Positions 1 through 6,924 of a DNA stretch of 34,974 nucleotides are shown here, one piece after another. Each line of letters begins with the position of its first letter. Position 1 is the first letter of the stretch. The DNA comes from Nitrincola sp. A-D6 (lineage in GTDB: Bacteria > Pseudomonadota > Gammaproteobacteria > Pseudomonadales > Balneatricaceae): assembly GCF_000764495.1 (NCBI RefSeq), contig NZ_JRLB01000105.1, forward strand, positions 1 to 34,974, written 5' to 3'. Made by a program: the position numbers and the translations under genes. Under the pieces are notes generated by a model, which was given only the letters and a program-made list of their open reading frames with translations, was not told the DNA's origin and did no database searches.

Positions 1-1641
1 CCATTTAATTCACTGGTGTGGATTTTTGTAATGGCTATATGTTGTTGCTCTATAATTATAGTGAGTTTGAGAAAGTATATAATATTACCTAAGTTGTCTT
101 TGTATATATTAGCATCCCCTTTTCTTTTGATCGCTTCTGGATTTTTTTCTGGTGTGGAACAGCCATTGTTATGGTTTTTTAGATTGTCTGTAGTTATTGG
201 TGGGTATTTGTTCTTTTACTCAATTTTTCAATATCAGTTGAGTGTGAGAATGGTTAGTAATTCCCTTTATGTGCTGGTTATTTTTTTTATTATCCATTCC
301 TTGGTTTCTATTGTGCAAATACTGCCTGGAATGCACATGGCAGCCATTATACCGAATGTAGGTAATATGGTACCAATGGGTATTTTTCAGCAGCCAAATA
401 TGCAAGCTAGCCTTATGGCTACAGCAGTAACTCTGGCATTTTTTATGGTAAGTCTGCCTGACTTCCAGTTTAGGCCAGTATTGCTTAAGATTGCTTTGGT
501 TGCTTTGGTTTTTTTATCATCTTTTGCACTCTTTAGTTCTGGGTCCCGTATTGGTTTGATTGGTGGTGCTATTTCACTTTTTTTTATGATTCTTGTAAGA
601 ATTTCATTTCTTAAAAGGAAACCTAAATGGTTATTCATGATGGCACTATCATTAAGTATTGGGGTGTTTTCAGGGATGCAAATTAATGACGGTTTTCTTA
701 ATGCGTACTCAAAATTTGAGCGTTTGTCTGAGAGTGGAAAAGATGTTCGTGTGCATGTATATAGAATAGGGTTTGAGTCTATTATTGAAAAGCCATTTTT
801 TGGTCATGGAATTGGCACCTTCCAGAAAGTTTTTCATGAAAATGCTGCTAAATATCAAGCTCAACTAGGTGGTGTCAACCTTATTGGTGATGGTAGATAT
901 ACGCATCCTCATAATGAAATATTATTATGGGGTATGGAGGGAGGGGGAGTTGCTATTTTGGCATTATTAATAGCACTTATTGTTTTTTTAATTCAGCTAT
1001 ATAAGGTTGGATGGAAAAAAGGTGGGGCCTATTTTGCTTTAGTTTTTCCAATTTTAATTCACACTCAGGTTGAACACCCTTTTTATGTTTCTTTTTATCA
1101 TTGGTTTTTATTTTTATTTTTTTCATATATTTTGTTTCGTAAAAATTCTTATTTTAAATCAGTGGATTTTAGTGTTTTTGGAATATTTTTCATAAGGGTT
1201 TTTGCTGTTATTTTGTTTTCAGTTTCTTTGGTATTTTTTGGGAAGTCTTATTTATATAGTTATAAAATTGGTGGCTTGATATTTTCTGGTTCAGGGACCA
1301 TTGAAGAACTTGAAAAAATGGGGCGTCATCCATTCTTCACTGACATCGCGAGCAGGCATATGCTTGCTTCACTAGTAGCACATACAGAAAGTCCAGAAAG
1401 TATTAACTATTATATTGACTGGATGGAAAATTATGTTGAGCGAGTTCCTGATGTAGGTGTGTATATTGATTTAGCTCGTATGTATATAAAAATTAGTTCT
1501 GAAGAAAAAGCCCTTAGTACCATCGACTATGCTCTTTATCTTTATCCAGAGCATTCAAGGCTTTTACATCTTAAACATACGATAGATAACAATAAAATAG
1601 ATAGTGATCTTAATCATAATCCAATCATAAATTCCCAATAA
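1..1641 (+). CDS. PglL/Wzy_C-type O-oligosaccharyltransferase, 5' partial
   Basis: Polytopic membrane protein of at least 541 residues with about a dozen hydrophobic segments. Around residue 295 it has a periplasmic-loop motif, THPHNEILLWGMEGGG, which matches the His-containing signature of the Wzy_C / PglL family (O-antigen ligases and pilin O-oligosaccharyltransferases). The last 130 residues are soluble and helical, with a TPR-like end (IDLARMYIKISSEEKALSTI), as in the PglL C-terminal extension. These enzymes transfer a lipid-linked glycan to pilin or lipid A on the periplasmic side. The frame is open to base 1; GTG at 16 is the first possible start seen, but the true start may lie outside the window. 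The gene is far richer in A and T than everything after 1.7 kb, which suggests acquisition. The acceptor (pilin or O-antigen core) cannot be told here. Confidence 0.65.
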   Translation, partial: PFNSLVWIFVMAICCCSIIIVSLRKYIILPKLSLYILASPFLLIASGFFSGVEQPLLWFFRLSVVIGGYLFFYSIFQYQLSVRMVSNSLYVLVIFFIIHSLVSIVQILPGMHMAAIIPNVGNMVPMGIFQQPNMQASLMATAVTLAFFMVSLPDFQFRPVLLKIALVALVFLSSFALFSSGSRIGLIGGAISLFFMILVRISFLKRKPKWLFMMALSLSIGVFSGMQINDGFLNAYSKFERLSESGKDVRVHVYRIGFESIIEKPFFGHGIGTFQKVFHENAAKYQAQLGGVNLIGDGRYTHPHNEILLWGMEGGGVAILALLIALIVFLIQLYKVGWKKGGAYFALVFPILIHTQVEHPFYVSFYHWFLFLFFSYILFRKNSYFKSVDFSVFGIFFIRVFAVILFSVSLVFFGKSYLYSYKIGGLIFSGSGTIEELEKMGRHPFFTDIASRHMLASLVAHTESPESINYYIDWMENYVERVPDVGVYIDLARMYIKISSEEKALSTIDYALYLYPEHSRLLHLKHTIDNNKIDSDLNHNPIINSQ

Positions 1642-1711
1642 TTCACCTGCACTTACCCACAAAACGCTTTAGCATAGGTGAGTTTCTAATCGTCAAACAG
1701 GCTGCTCTACC

Positions 1712-2055
1712 ATGAATCTAATCTTCCTCGGCATCATCCTTCTCTCTGTTGTTGTCTCCGGATGGCGTGAGGTACTCTGCACCAGCCTGTTGAGGGTGTG
1801 TCTATGCCTATGGAAGTTCTGTCTTCCAGAATGATCAGTTCAGCGCAGGGAACGGTTGAGTTGGCGTTGGGCAGGTTGTTCCCCGATATGCCTCCGGATG
1901 ATCCGGCCATGGGTGCGATGATTCTGAATATGTGTGCGAATGCACTGGGGCTGGGTAATGCAGCGATACCTTTTAGTATTCGTGCCATGCAGGAGCTGGT
2001 TAAACTGAATACCATGCCGGGAATGGCTAGGAATAAAGGTGTCAGTACCCTTTAA
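1712..2055 (+). pseudogene. Decayed partial copy of the SpmA/SpmB-like gene
   Basis: Reads as a second copy of the first third of the full-length gene that starts at 3041. It begins at an equivalent ATG (MNLIFLGI). Two extra bases near 1775 break the frame. Matching resumes at about 1798 (MPMEVLSSRMISSAQG), loses 99 bases in frame (33 residues, between LALG and LFPD), continues through ALGLGNAAIPF.IRAMQEL, then stops matching at about 2030. By eye the first 60 bases differ from the full gene at about eight positions. The terminal TAA lies inside a short palindrome (2034-2054). It cannot make a working transporter-like protein. It is either a relic of an old duplication or flanking DNA brought in with the barnase-barstar genes. 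Confidence 0.85.
2034..2054. repeat. Junction palindrome, variant 1 (arms TAAAGG/CCTTTA)
   Basis: Six-base arms TAAAGG and CCTTTA flank a nine-base loop, TGTCAGTAC. Arm length, loop length and loop core (GTCAG) match the elements at 5044-5064 and 6736-6756 (arms TCAAGG/CCTTGA, loop GGTCAGGTA). It lies where similarity to the full SpmA/SpmB-like gene ends. Confidence 0.55.
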
Positions 2056-2213
2056 ACCCAAGATGTCATCCTACGTGTTGGCCTCTCTACTATCTAGTCC
2101 ATTACTTAAGTATTGCTGTTACTATCTCAGCTCAGGCTTTGGATTGGTTGGTTGGTAGTGAGGATATCCTCAATAGAGTGCGATACCTAATTTCTCATTA
2201 ACTCAGAAAAAAC

Positions 2214-2600
2214 ATGCCGACAATGAAAAAAATCCTTTTCGCGCTTGTGTTGGTATTCGGCTTCTACCAATATCAAGGCGGATCGTTTGATACTCTGCTA
2301 GGCCAGTCATCGGTTTCGCAGTCTTCACCTGTATCATCACAACAACAGGCACTGCAAAACACCCTCAAGTTGATAAAGCAGGGTGGTCCGTTTCCCTATG
2401 ACCGTGATGGCATAACATTTGAAAACCGTGAGCGGCGTTTGCCTAACCAGCCGCGTGGCTACTACCGTGAATATACGGTTGATACGCCCGGTTTATCGCA
2501 TCGTGGGCCCAGGCGCGTGGTGACCGGTGGCAACCCACCTGTGGTGTATTACTATACTGAAGATCATTACCACTCATTTGTTCGCATTGATGGGCGCTGA
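2214..2600 (+). CDS. Barnase-family (RNase N1/T1-type) ribonuclease, exported
   Basis: Small guanyl-preferring endoribonuclease of the microbial RNase N1/T1 family. The C-terminal 75 residues carry the fold: GGPFPYDRDG, NRERRLPNQPRGYYREYTV, RGPRRVVTGG, VYYYTEDHYHSFVRIDG. By analogy with RNase Sa the catalytic residues are E86, R100 and H118 (numbered from ATG 2214), and all are present. The N-terminus (MKKILFALVLVFGFYQY from the second ATG, 2223) is a signal peptide or membrane anchor, followed by a Ser/Gln-rich linker. Neither start has a strong ribosome-binding site. The enzyme would act outside the cytoplasm or in a neighbouring cell. The barstar-type inhibitor follows 23 bases downstream. 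The 128-residue length is normal for exported family members. Confidence 0.9.
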   Translation: MPTMKKILFALVLVFGFYQYQGGSFDTLLGQSSVSQSSPVSSQQQALQNTLKLIKQGGPFPYDRDGITFENRERRLPNQPRGYYREYTVDTPGLSHRGPRRVVTGGNPPVVYYYTEDHYHSFVRIDGR

Positions 2601-2623
2601 TAGTGCTTAGTGGAGTAGATGAA

Positions 2624-2982
2624 ATGCCAGTATCCGGTGTGTTTCACATAGCAGACAGTCAGTTATCTAATCGGTCGCAGGTTATCCCTTTAGATATGAA
2701 TGGCGTGCTAGACAAAGCATCAATTTTACACGCTTGGCAAGTAACTTAAATTTTCCTGATTATTTTGGCTATAACTGGGATGCGGCTTACGATTGTTTGT
2801 TAGATTGGGCCGCATCTTGTGATGATGCTACTGATGTTTATTTTTCTATCAGTGAGGGTGTGCAGGTAGTTGAAGAAGACTTGCTGATTTTCACGCAATT
2901 ATTGCAAGATGTGTGTGAATTCCAATCAGAGCATCAAAAAACAGTTCGTTTCTTTATCGTTTCAGTAACTACAGCCCCTTAA
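2624..2982 (+). CDS. Barstar-family ribonuclease inhibitor, frame broken once
   Basis: Inhibitor of the upstream ribonuclease. The frame from ATG 2624 gives MPVSGVFHIAD and VIPLDMNGVLDKASILHAW, then a stop at 2747. The barstar core, FPDYFGYNWDAAYDCLLDW with the acidic/aromatic barnase-binding surface, is in the next frame from 2734. Adding one T to the TT at about 2734 fuses them as ..ILHALASNLNFPDYFG.., exactly the family pattern and about 119 residues. TTG 2734 could start only the shorter part. As given, the protein would lack the first beta strand and helix. Because the toxin gene is intact, either the break is a sequence error, or the exported toxin is tolerable, or immunity comes from elsewhere. 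Confidence 0.8.
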
Positions 2983-3040
2983 TGTGCAACCAGGCAGTCA
3001 GGTAAACTTAAAGGTAGATTTACTCTATGAGCCATAACCC

Positions 3041-4339
3041 ATGAACCTAATCTTTCTCGGCATCGTCCTTATCTCTGTTGTAGTCGCCGGGTGGCGTGAA
3101 GTTGTGCACCAGCCTGTAGAAGGCATGTCTACGCCTATGGAAGTTCTGTCTTCCGGAATGATCAGTTCAGCGCAGGGCGCAGTAGAGTTGGCGTTGGGTC
3201 TGGTTGGGGTGATGACGCTGTTTCTGGGGCTTATGAAGGTAGCCGAAGCGGGTGGGTTGCTGACGATTATCGCCAAGCTGATTCGCCCGTTGATGGTCAA
3301 GTTGTTTCCTGATGTGCCTCCGGATCATCCGGCGATGGGTGCGATGATTCTGAATATGTCGGCGAATGCACTGGGCCTGGGTAATGCGGCGACGCCTTTT
3401 GGTATTCGTGCCATGCAGGAGCTGGATAAGCTGAATACCACGCCAGGAACGGCGACTAATTCCATGGCGCTGTTTCTGGCGATTAATACCTCCAGTGTTA
3501 CGCTGTTGCCGACCGGGGTGATTGCGATTCGAGCGGCGGCGGGTTCGGCTGATCCGGCGGGTATTTTGCCGACTACGCTGTTTGCGACCATCTGTGCCAC
3601 TATCGCGGCGATCAGTGCGGCGATGCTGCTACGCCGTTTTTTCCCGGTGGTGCCTGACCCTCAGTCGGCCCAGATGGAGCGCCCCTGGGTGACTGACAGT
3701 GACGATTCCGATAAGTCCGACAAATCCTATGATACGGGTGCTTACCCGCTGTGGGTGTCAGTGACGGCACTGCTGTCAATTGTGGCGATGATTCCATTGA
3801 TGGTGCTTTATGGCCAGGCGGTATCGCCCTGGATTATGCCGGGGCTGATGGTGGGGTTTCTGCTATTCGGTGCGCTGCGCGGTGTGCGTATCTATGAGTC
3901 GTTTGTTGAAGGCGCCAAAGATGGCTTTCAGGTAGCGTTGCGCATTATTCCCTATCTGGTAGCGATTCTGGTGGCGGTGGGGATGTTCCGTGCCAGTGGT
4001 GCGATGGAGATGATGGTGTCAGCCATTGGTGGCTTTACCTCACGCTTCGGCCTGCCTCCTGAAGCCTTGCCTATGGCCTTGTTACGCCCCTTATCCGGCT
4101 CGGGTGCTTATGGTGTAATGGCGTCGGTGATTAATGACCCGGCGATAGGTCCGGACAGTTATATCGGTTATCTGGTGACTACCCTGCAGGGCTCTACAGA
4201 AACTACCTTTTATGTGCTGGCGGTGTATTTTGGTGCCGTACAGATCCGGCGTATACGCCATACACTGGCCGCCGCATTAACGGCGGATGTTGTGGCGGTA
4301 ATTGCGGCGGTGGCGGTGTGTAGTTATTTGTTTTTGTAG
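3041..4339 (+). CDS. SpmA-SpmB fusion-like membrane protein (two nucleoside-recognition/Gate domains)
   Basis: A 432-residue integral membrane protein with two Gate (nucleoside-recognition) domains. One covers about residues 35-160 (SAQGAVELALGLVGVMTLFLGLMK, AMGAMILNMSANALGLGNAATPFGI, NTSSVTLLPTG). The other covers about residues 275-420 (FVEGAKDGFQVALRIIPYLVAI, LPMALLRPLSGSGAYGVM, GSTETTFYVLAVYFG). A charged linker rich in Asp and Ser (DSDDSDKSDKS) lies near residue 225. In Bacillus these halves are the separate spore maturation proteins SpmA and SpmB; fusions occur in non-sporulating proteobacteria, where substrate and role are unknown. The stop is only six bases from the end of the convergent antitoxin gene. 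A broken partial copy lies at 1712. Confidence 0.85.
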   Translation: MNLIFLGIVLISVVVAGWREVVHQPVEGMSTPMEVLSSGMISSAQGAVELALGLVGVMTLFLGLMKVAEAGGLLTIIAKLIRPLMVKLFPDVPPDHPAMGAMILNMSANALGLGNAATPFGIRAMQELDKLNTTPGTATNSMALFLAINTSSVTLLPTGVIAIRAAAGSADPAGILPTTLFATICATIAAISAAMLLRRFFPVVPDPQSAQMERPWVTDSDDSDKSDKSYDTGAYPLWVSVTALLSIVAMIPLMVLYGQAVSPWIMPGLMVGFLLFGALRGVRIYESFVEGAKDGFQVALRIIPYLVAILVAVGMFRASGAMEMMVSAIGGFTSRFGLPPEALPMALLRPLSGSGAYGVMASVINDPAIGPDSYIGYLVTTLQGSTETTFYVLAVYFGAVQIRRIRHTLAAALTADVVAVIAAVAVCSYLFL

Positions 4340-4345
4340 TAGTGG

Positions 4346-4660
4346 TTAGTTGTGAGCATTTTTATGTGCGATCGGTTCAAGGGTTAGGCGCATCCCAAGA
4401 GCATTTGCAACTTTGCTCATGGTAGCAAATGCCGGATTACCTTTACCTGATAGCGCTTTGTAAAGTCCTTCTCTACTCATGCCAACCTGCTTGGCTAGTT
4501 GGCTCATATTCCGGGCACGCGCAATATCACCTAATGCAGCAGCCAACAGTGAAGGGTCGTTTTCTTCAATAACTGCCTCAAGATAAGCAGCAATATCTTC
4601 ATCAGTCTGAAGATATTCAGCGGTATCGTAGTGGCTGAAGGTGGCTTTGTGTGTAGTCAT
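4346..4660 (-). CDS. HTH addiction-module antidote protein (COG3636, HigA-like)
   Basis: A 104-residue antitoxin of the putative addiction-module antidote family. N-terminal half: FSHYDTAEYLQTDEDIAAYLEAVIEE..DPSLLAAALGDIARARNMS, the family signature. C-terminal helix-turn-helix: MSQLAKQVGMSREGLYKALSG, then the conserved NPAFATMSKVANALGMRL tail. ATG 4660 (MTTHKATF) is chosen because it follows the toxin stop at 4665; a longer reading would run into the toxin gene. Co-transcribed with the toxin, toxin first. By family behaviour it binds its own promoter and neutralises the toxin. Confidence 0.85.
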   Translation of the reverse strand: MTTHKATFSHYDTAEYLQTDEDIAAYLEAVIEENDPSLLAAALGDIARARNMSQLAKQVGMSREGLYKALSGKGNPAFATMSKVANALGMRLTLEPIAHKNAHN

Positions 4661-4664
4661 TAAA

Positions 4665-4958
4665 TTATTCCTTCCATTGTGCAGCAATGGCTTTTGCTAG
4701 TTCAATATCACGTGACTGGGTGCTTTTATCACCACCACAAAGAAGCAGCAGGATGATGGGACCTTTGGCAATGTAGTAAATACGATAGCCAGGACCATAA
4801 GGAATGCGCATTTCAGAAACACCTTCCCCTACTGGCTTAACATCCCCAGGGTTTCCAAGGCTTAGGCGCTTTATACGTGTTGCTATTTTAGCTCGGCCCC
4901 GCGTATCCCGCAGATTTTTTAGCCATTGATCAAAAACATCCGTTTTTATTATCTCCAT
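4665..4958 (-). CDS. RelE/ParE-superfamily toxin (COG3657, HigB-like)
   Basis: A 97-residue toxin, normal length for the family. Visible signatures are the N-terminal FDQWLKNLRDTRGRAKIATRIKRL helix pair, GNPGDVKPVGEGVSEMRIPYGPGYRIYY (the beta-sheet core with conserved Arg/Tyr) and LLLCGGDKSTQSRDIELAKAIA. Such proteins are usually ribosome-dependent mRNA endonucleases or gyrase poisons; which one cannot be read from this sequence. It is the first gene of a two-gene operon with the antidote, whose ATG lies four bases past this stop. The frame is clean, so the pair is the best-preserved TA system in the window. Confidence 0.85.
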   Translation of the reverse strand: MEIIKTDVFDQWLKNLRDTRGRAKIATRIKRLSLGNPGDVKPVGEGVSEMRIPYGPGYRIYYIAKGPIILLLLCGGDKSTQSRDIELAKAIAAQWKE

Positions 4959-4967
4959 AGTATGTTA

Positions 4968-4996
4968 ACTGTAGTTATCATTTTGTATAAGGTCAA
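4968..4996 (-). promoter_or_regulatory. Candidate sigma-70 promoter of the toxin-antidote operon
   Basis: On the minus strand TTGACC is followed 17 bases later by TACAGT. Transcription would start around 4961, leaving almost no leader before the toxin ATG at 4958. A GTTAAC palindrome overlaps the -10 region and could be the antidote's operator. Prediction only. Confidence 0.35.
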
Positions 4997-5034
4997 GCCC
5001 GTCGTCTGTCACCGGGTGGGTGGTTGAGGTGAAA
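4994..5034 (+). pseudogene. Fragment duplicated from the middle of the small ORF at 5476
   Basis: About 40 bases (core TCTGTCACCGGG.GGTGGT.GAGGTGAA) match 5588-5630 of the intact small membrane-protein gene with few differences; the intact gene encodes RSVTGQVVEVN there. The match stops where the repeat block starting at 5036 begins. A different part of the same gene reappears at 6762. No start or stop belongs to it. Confidence 0.6.
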
Positions 5035-5035
5035 T

Positions 5036-5064
5036 CAAGGAAATCAAGGGGTCAGGTACCTTGA
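5036..5064. repeat. Junction palindrome, variant 2 (copy A)
   Basis: Hairpin-forming element at 5044-5064 with arms TCAAGG and CCTTGA and loop GGTCAGGTA, preceded by an extra ATCAAGG. Together with one preceding base it makes a 22-base run identical to 6735-6756. It separates a gene fragment on the left from nucleotidyltransferase-associated debris on the right. Confidence 0.8.
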
Positions 5065-5098
5065 GTTTAGGTTTCTTGAGTTTTCAAACCCAGTTTTC

Positions 5099-5293
5099 CA
5101 GTTTGAGTGCGGCGATGCGTGGATCAAGTGGTTTCTGCGTGATTATTTGATGTGGCAAGGTAATACTAACGTGGCAGGATCGAGGGATACCTTTCGTGAA
5201 GCTTTTAAGCGTGAGCTTATCCAGGACGGGCATGCGTGGATAGCCATGTTACAGGATAGAAACCGAACGCTGTTTTCTATGTGGTACCTATAA
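5099..5293 (+). pseudogene. Remnant of HI0074-type nucleotidyltransferase substrate-binding protein
   Basis: A 64-codon stretch without a start codon. It reads QFECGDAWIKWFLRDYLMWQ, then RDTFREAFKRELIQDG and AWIAMLQDRN. This follows the pattern of the HI0074 / NTase_sub_bind family (QRFE..W..L..YL; RD..REAF..GLI.DG..W..ML..RN..SHTY), a HEPN-like partner of minimal nucleotidyltransferases. The end is broken: where SHTY is expected the frame gives FSMWYL and stops, though TYN is readable in another frame just after. The N-terminal third is missing and the repeat element abuts it. Not functional. A nucleotidyltransferase remnant that could be its lost partner lies at 6925. Confidence 0.65.
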
Positions 5294-5475
5294 TCTATTT
5301 CCCACATTGATGTGATGCGGTTTTCCTCTCTTGCCAGTTGTGATGATATCGTTAATCACTGCATCGATAACCATAATGGCCCACATGTTGACGCTTGATT
5401 TGGTTAATAAATGTTAACATAATTTTTTTGCCTGGACACTTATCGATGTCAGGTATCAAGAGGTTTAGTCTGACT

Positions 5476-5811
5476 ATGTCATCTACCTATGCACACAACT
5501 ACCGCTTGATACGCACGGTAGTTCCCTTGTTGATTCTGGTGATTGCTGCACTGCTGTTTTGGTCACCCTCACCAGACCCTGAAACCCTGCAAACCCGGTC
5601 TGTCACCGGGCAGGTGGTAGAGGTGAATACGGGGGAAGGAGAAGTGTTACGCAGCGGTCAGACAGTGAGGATGACCACCGCACGAGTTCGCTTACCCAAT
5701 GGTGATGAAACCCGCGTGTTGGTGCAACGCCAGCCGTTGGCGGTTGGCGATACCGTTGAGTTGATTGAAGCGCGTGATGCAGAGGGGCGGGTGAGGTATC
5801 GTTTGCCGTAG
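5476..5811 (+). CDS. Small single-pass membrane protein with a short beta-rich domain
   Basis: Unrecognised 111-residue protein. Starting at ATG 5476 (MSSTYAHNYRLIRTVVPLL) it has one transmembrane segment at about residues 12-29 (TVVPLLILVIAALLFW). A soluble domain of about 75 residues follows, with alternating beta pattern: SVTGQVVEVNTGEGEVLRSG, VRMTTARVRLPNGDETRVLV, LAVGDTVELIEARDAEGRVRY. The 'valence plus PNG/VGD' layout resembles an OB-like or YibE/F N-terminal fold, but that is inference. Upstream ATGs at 5395 and 5446 would add a tail with no visible support. Pieces of a second copy lie on either side, at 4994 and 6762, so the gene has been duplicated and the duplicate rearranged. Confidence 0.55.
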   Translation: MSSTYAHNYRLIRTVVPLLILVIAALLFWSPSPDPETLQTRSVTGQVVEVNTGEGEVLRSGQTVRMTTARVRLPNGDETRVLVQRQPLAVGDTVELIEARDAEGRVRYRLP

Positions 5812-5821
5812 ATGTCCGGTC

Positions 5822-5845
5822 TGTGGGAGCTCGGTCTCCGAGCGA
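5822..5845 (+). repeat. REP-like palindrome, single copy
   Basis: GTGGGAGC start, stem GCTCGG / CCGAGC with loop TCT, then GAA. Same family as the clusters at 7431, 19702, 30309 and 33377. Confidence 0.8.
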
Positions 5846-5856
5846 AGAAAAAATAT

Positions 5857-6353
5857 CTACCCTACCAAACTGGCTTGAAGGTCATCCAGCGTGACCATGA
5901 GTAGCATTGGATCTAGGGGGATGAATCAAAGCCTAGTTCCAGGTAGAAATCTTTAGCTGATTGCGAAAGCGCATGAACAACCATGCCTCTGATGCCAAGC
6001 GTATCGGCGGCTTGGATAACGCGTAAACCTGCATCCCGAACGAGTAGCCGGCCTAGTCCTTTTCTTTGGTAAGACTGATCAATTGCCAGTCGTCCAAGAA
6101 TGACCACAGGTATTGGGTCAGGCATATTGCGTTTGAAGCGCCCGGTAGCTTCTGTTACCAAAACCGCGCCGGATGCCAGAGTATAATAAGCTTTGATACG
6201 GTTTTCTTCGCAGACCACAAAGGTTCTGGATGCTCCGCTTATCTGGTTACGCAGGGCTCGTTGCTTGAGCCAGGTATCCAAACTTGATACACCTGAGCAA
6301 AAGCCTTCAGCTTCGTGTGTCGGCAATATTGGCGTAGGTGCCGATAACGTCAT
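5857..6353 (-). CDS. GNAT acetyltransferase toxin (TacT-like), last 19 residues out of frame
   Basis: GNAT-fold N-acetyltransferase of the type paired with DUF1778 antitoxins (TacT family), which by family precedent acetylates aminoacyl-tRNA. Seen: FCSGVSSLDTWLKQRALRNQ, ILGRLAIDQSYQRKGLGRLLVRDA (the acetyl-CoA P-loop R/QxxGxG/A type), RGMVVHALSQSAKDFYLELGF. As given the frame ends at 5913 after GFDSSP. One more C in the run complementary to 5916-5920 restores LDPMLLMVTLDDLQASLVG and a stop at 5857, the expected family ending. The start ATG overlaps the antitoxin stop by four bases (ATGA), so the two are translationally coupled. Toxin status is by homology; the missing base may be an artefact. 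Confidence 0.8.
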
Positions 6354-6640
6354 TCCAAGTCCCAGGGTGCTGGAGTATTCATGGTTTTTCGCAAGCGTTC
6401 ATTTGGTTTTGGTGGTTCATCAAGGCGCGCAATAAATGCATCATAGGCTTCCGGCGTTGCAGATAGGATTGCCTGATCGAAAAGCGCTGTTTCTGCAGCA
6501 TTCCGAGCCGCTTCGAGCACGAATTCAGAACGATTTTTACCGCGAACCTTAGCCGCCCGGTCGATCAAATTCCGCTCTTCTGGTTTGATTCGTATATTTA
6601 ACGTATCACGCTTGGCTTTTTCGGTATGGGTAGAGATCAT
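6350..6640 (-). CDS. DUF1778 / TacA-like ribbon-helix-helix antitoxin
   Basis: A 96-residue antitoxin. The N-terminal ribbon-helix-helix reads RDTLNIRIKPEERNLIDRAAKVRGKNRSEFVLEAA, a textbook DUF1778 start. The C-terminal part (FDQAILSATPEAYDAFIARLDEPPKPNERLRKTM) is the toxin-neutralising segment of the TacA family. A good AGGAG ribosome-binding site precedes ATG 6640 by eight bases, and a TTGACA hexamer lies further upstream near 6690. First gene of the pair; frame intact. Confidence 0.88.
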   Translation of the reverse strand: MISTHTEKAKRDTLNIRIKPEERNLIDRAAKVRGKNRSEFVLEAARNAAETALFDQAILSATPEAYDAFIARLDEPPKPNERLRKTMNTPAPWDLE

Positions 6641-6702
6641 GTAATTTTCTCCTGTTTATCTACTGAATTTTAGCACTTGTGTACTGTCAATGTCATTACT
6701 TG

Positions 6703-6756
6703 AATCAAGGATCAAGGGATCAAGGGGTCAGGGGATCAAGGGGTCAGGTACCTTGA
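6703..6756. repeat. Junction palindrome, variant 2 (copy B) with tandem partial units
   Basis: ATCAAGG-type units recur four times (from 6703), one followed by GGGTCAGG, ending in a full hairpin element at 6736-6756 (arms TCAAGG / CCTTGA, loop GGTCAGGTA). Bases 6735-6756 are identical to 5043-5064. The block is followed at 6762 by another fragment of the small gene at 5476. Confidence 0.8.
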
Positions 6757-6761
6757 ACCCT

Positions 6762-6840
6762 GGTTCGCCTGCCCAATGGTGATGGAACCCGCGTGGTGGT
6801 GCAACGCCAGCAGTTGGTGGGTGAAGTATCGTGTGCAGTG
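6762..6840 (+). pseudogene. Fragment duplicated from the 3' part of the small ORF at 5476
   Basis: GTTCGC.T.CCCAATGGTGATG.AACCCGCGTG.TGGTGCAACGCCAGC follows bases 5691-5737 of the intact gene (VRLPNGDETRVLVQRQ) with about five differences. It then skips to the GTGA.GTATCGT tail. No start; not expressed as a protein. Confidence 0.75.
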
Positions 6841-6924
6841 TGGTTGCGTGAGTTGTGTTATATTTTCAAAAGAGTGATGCTTCTAACCCATAATCGTTCA
6901 ATTTCAGTTTGGTTCAGTTGAGTA

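Noticed and set aside
2997..3004. GTCAGGTA just before the full SpmA/SpmB-like gene as a fourth junction element
   Set aside because: Only eight bases match and no paired arms of the right length are present.
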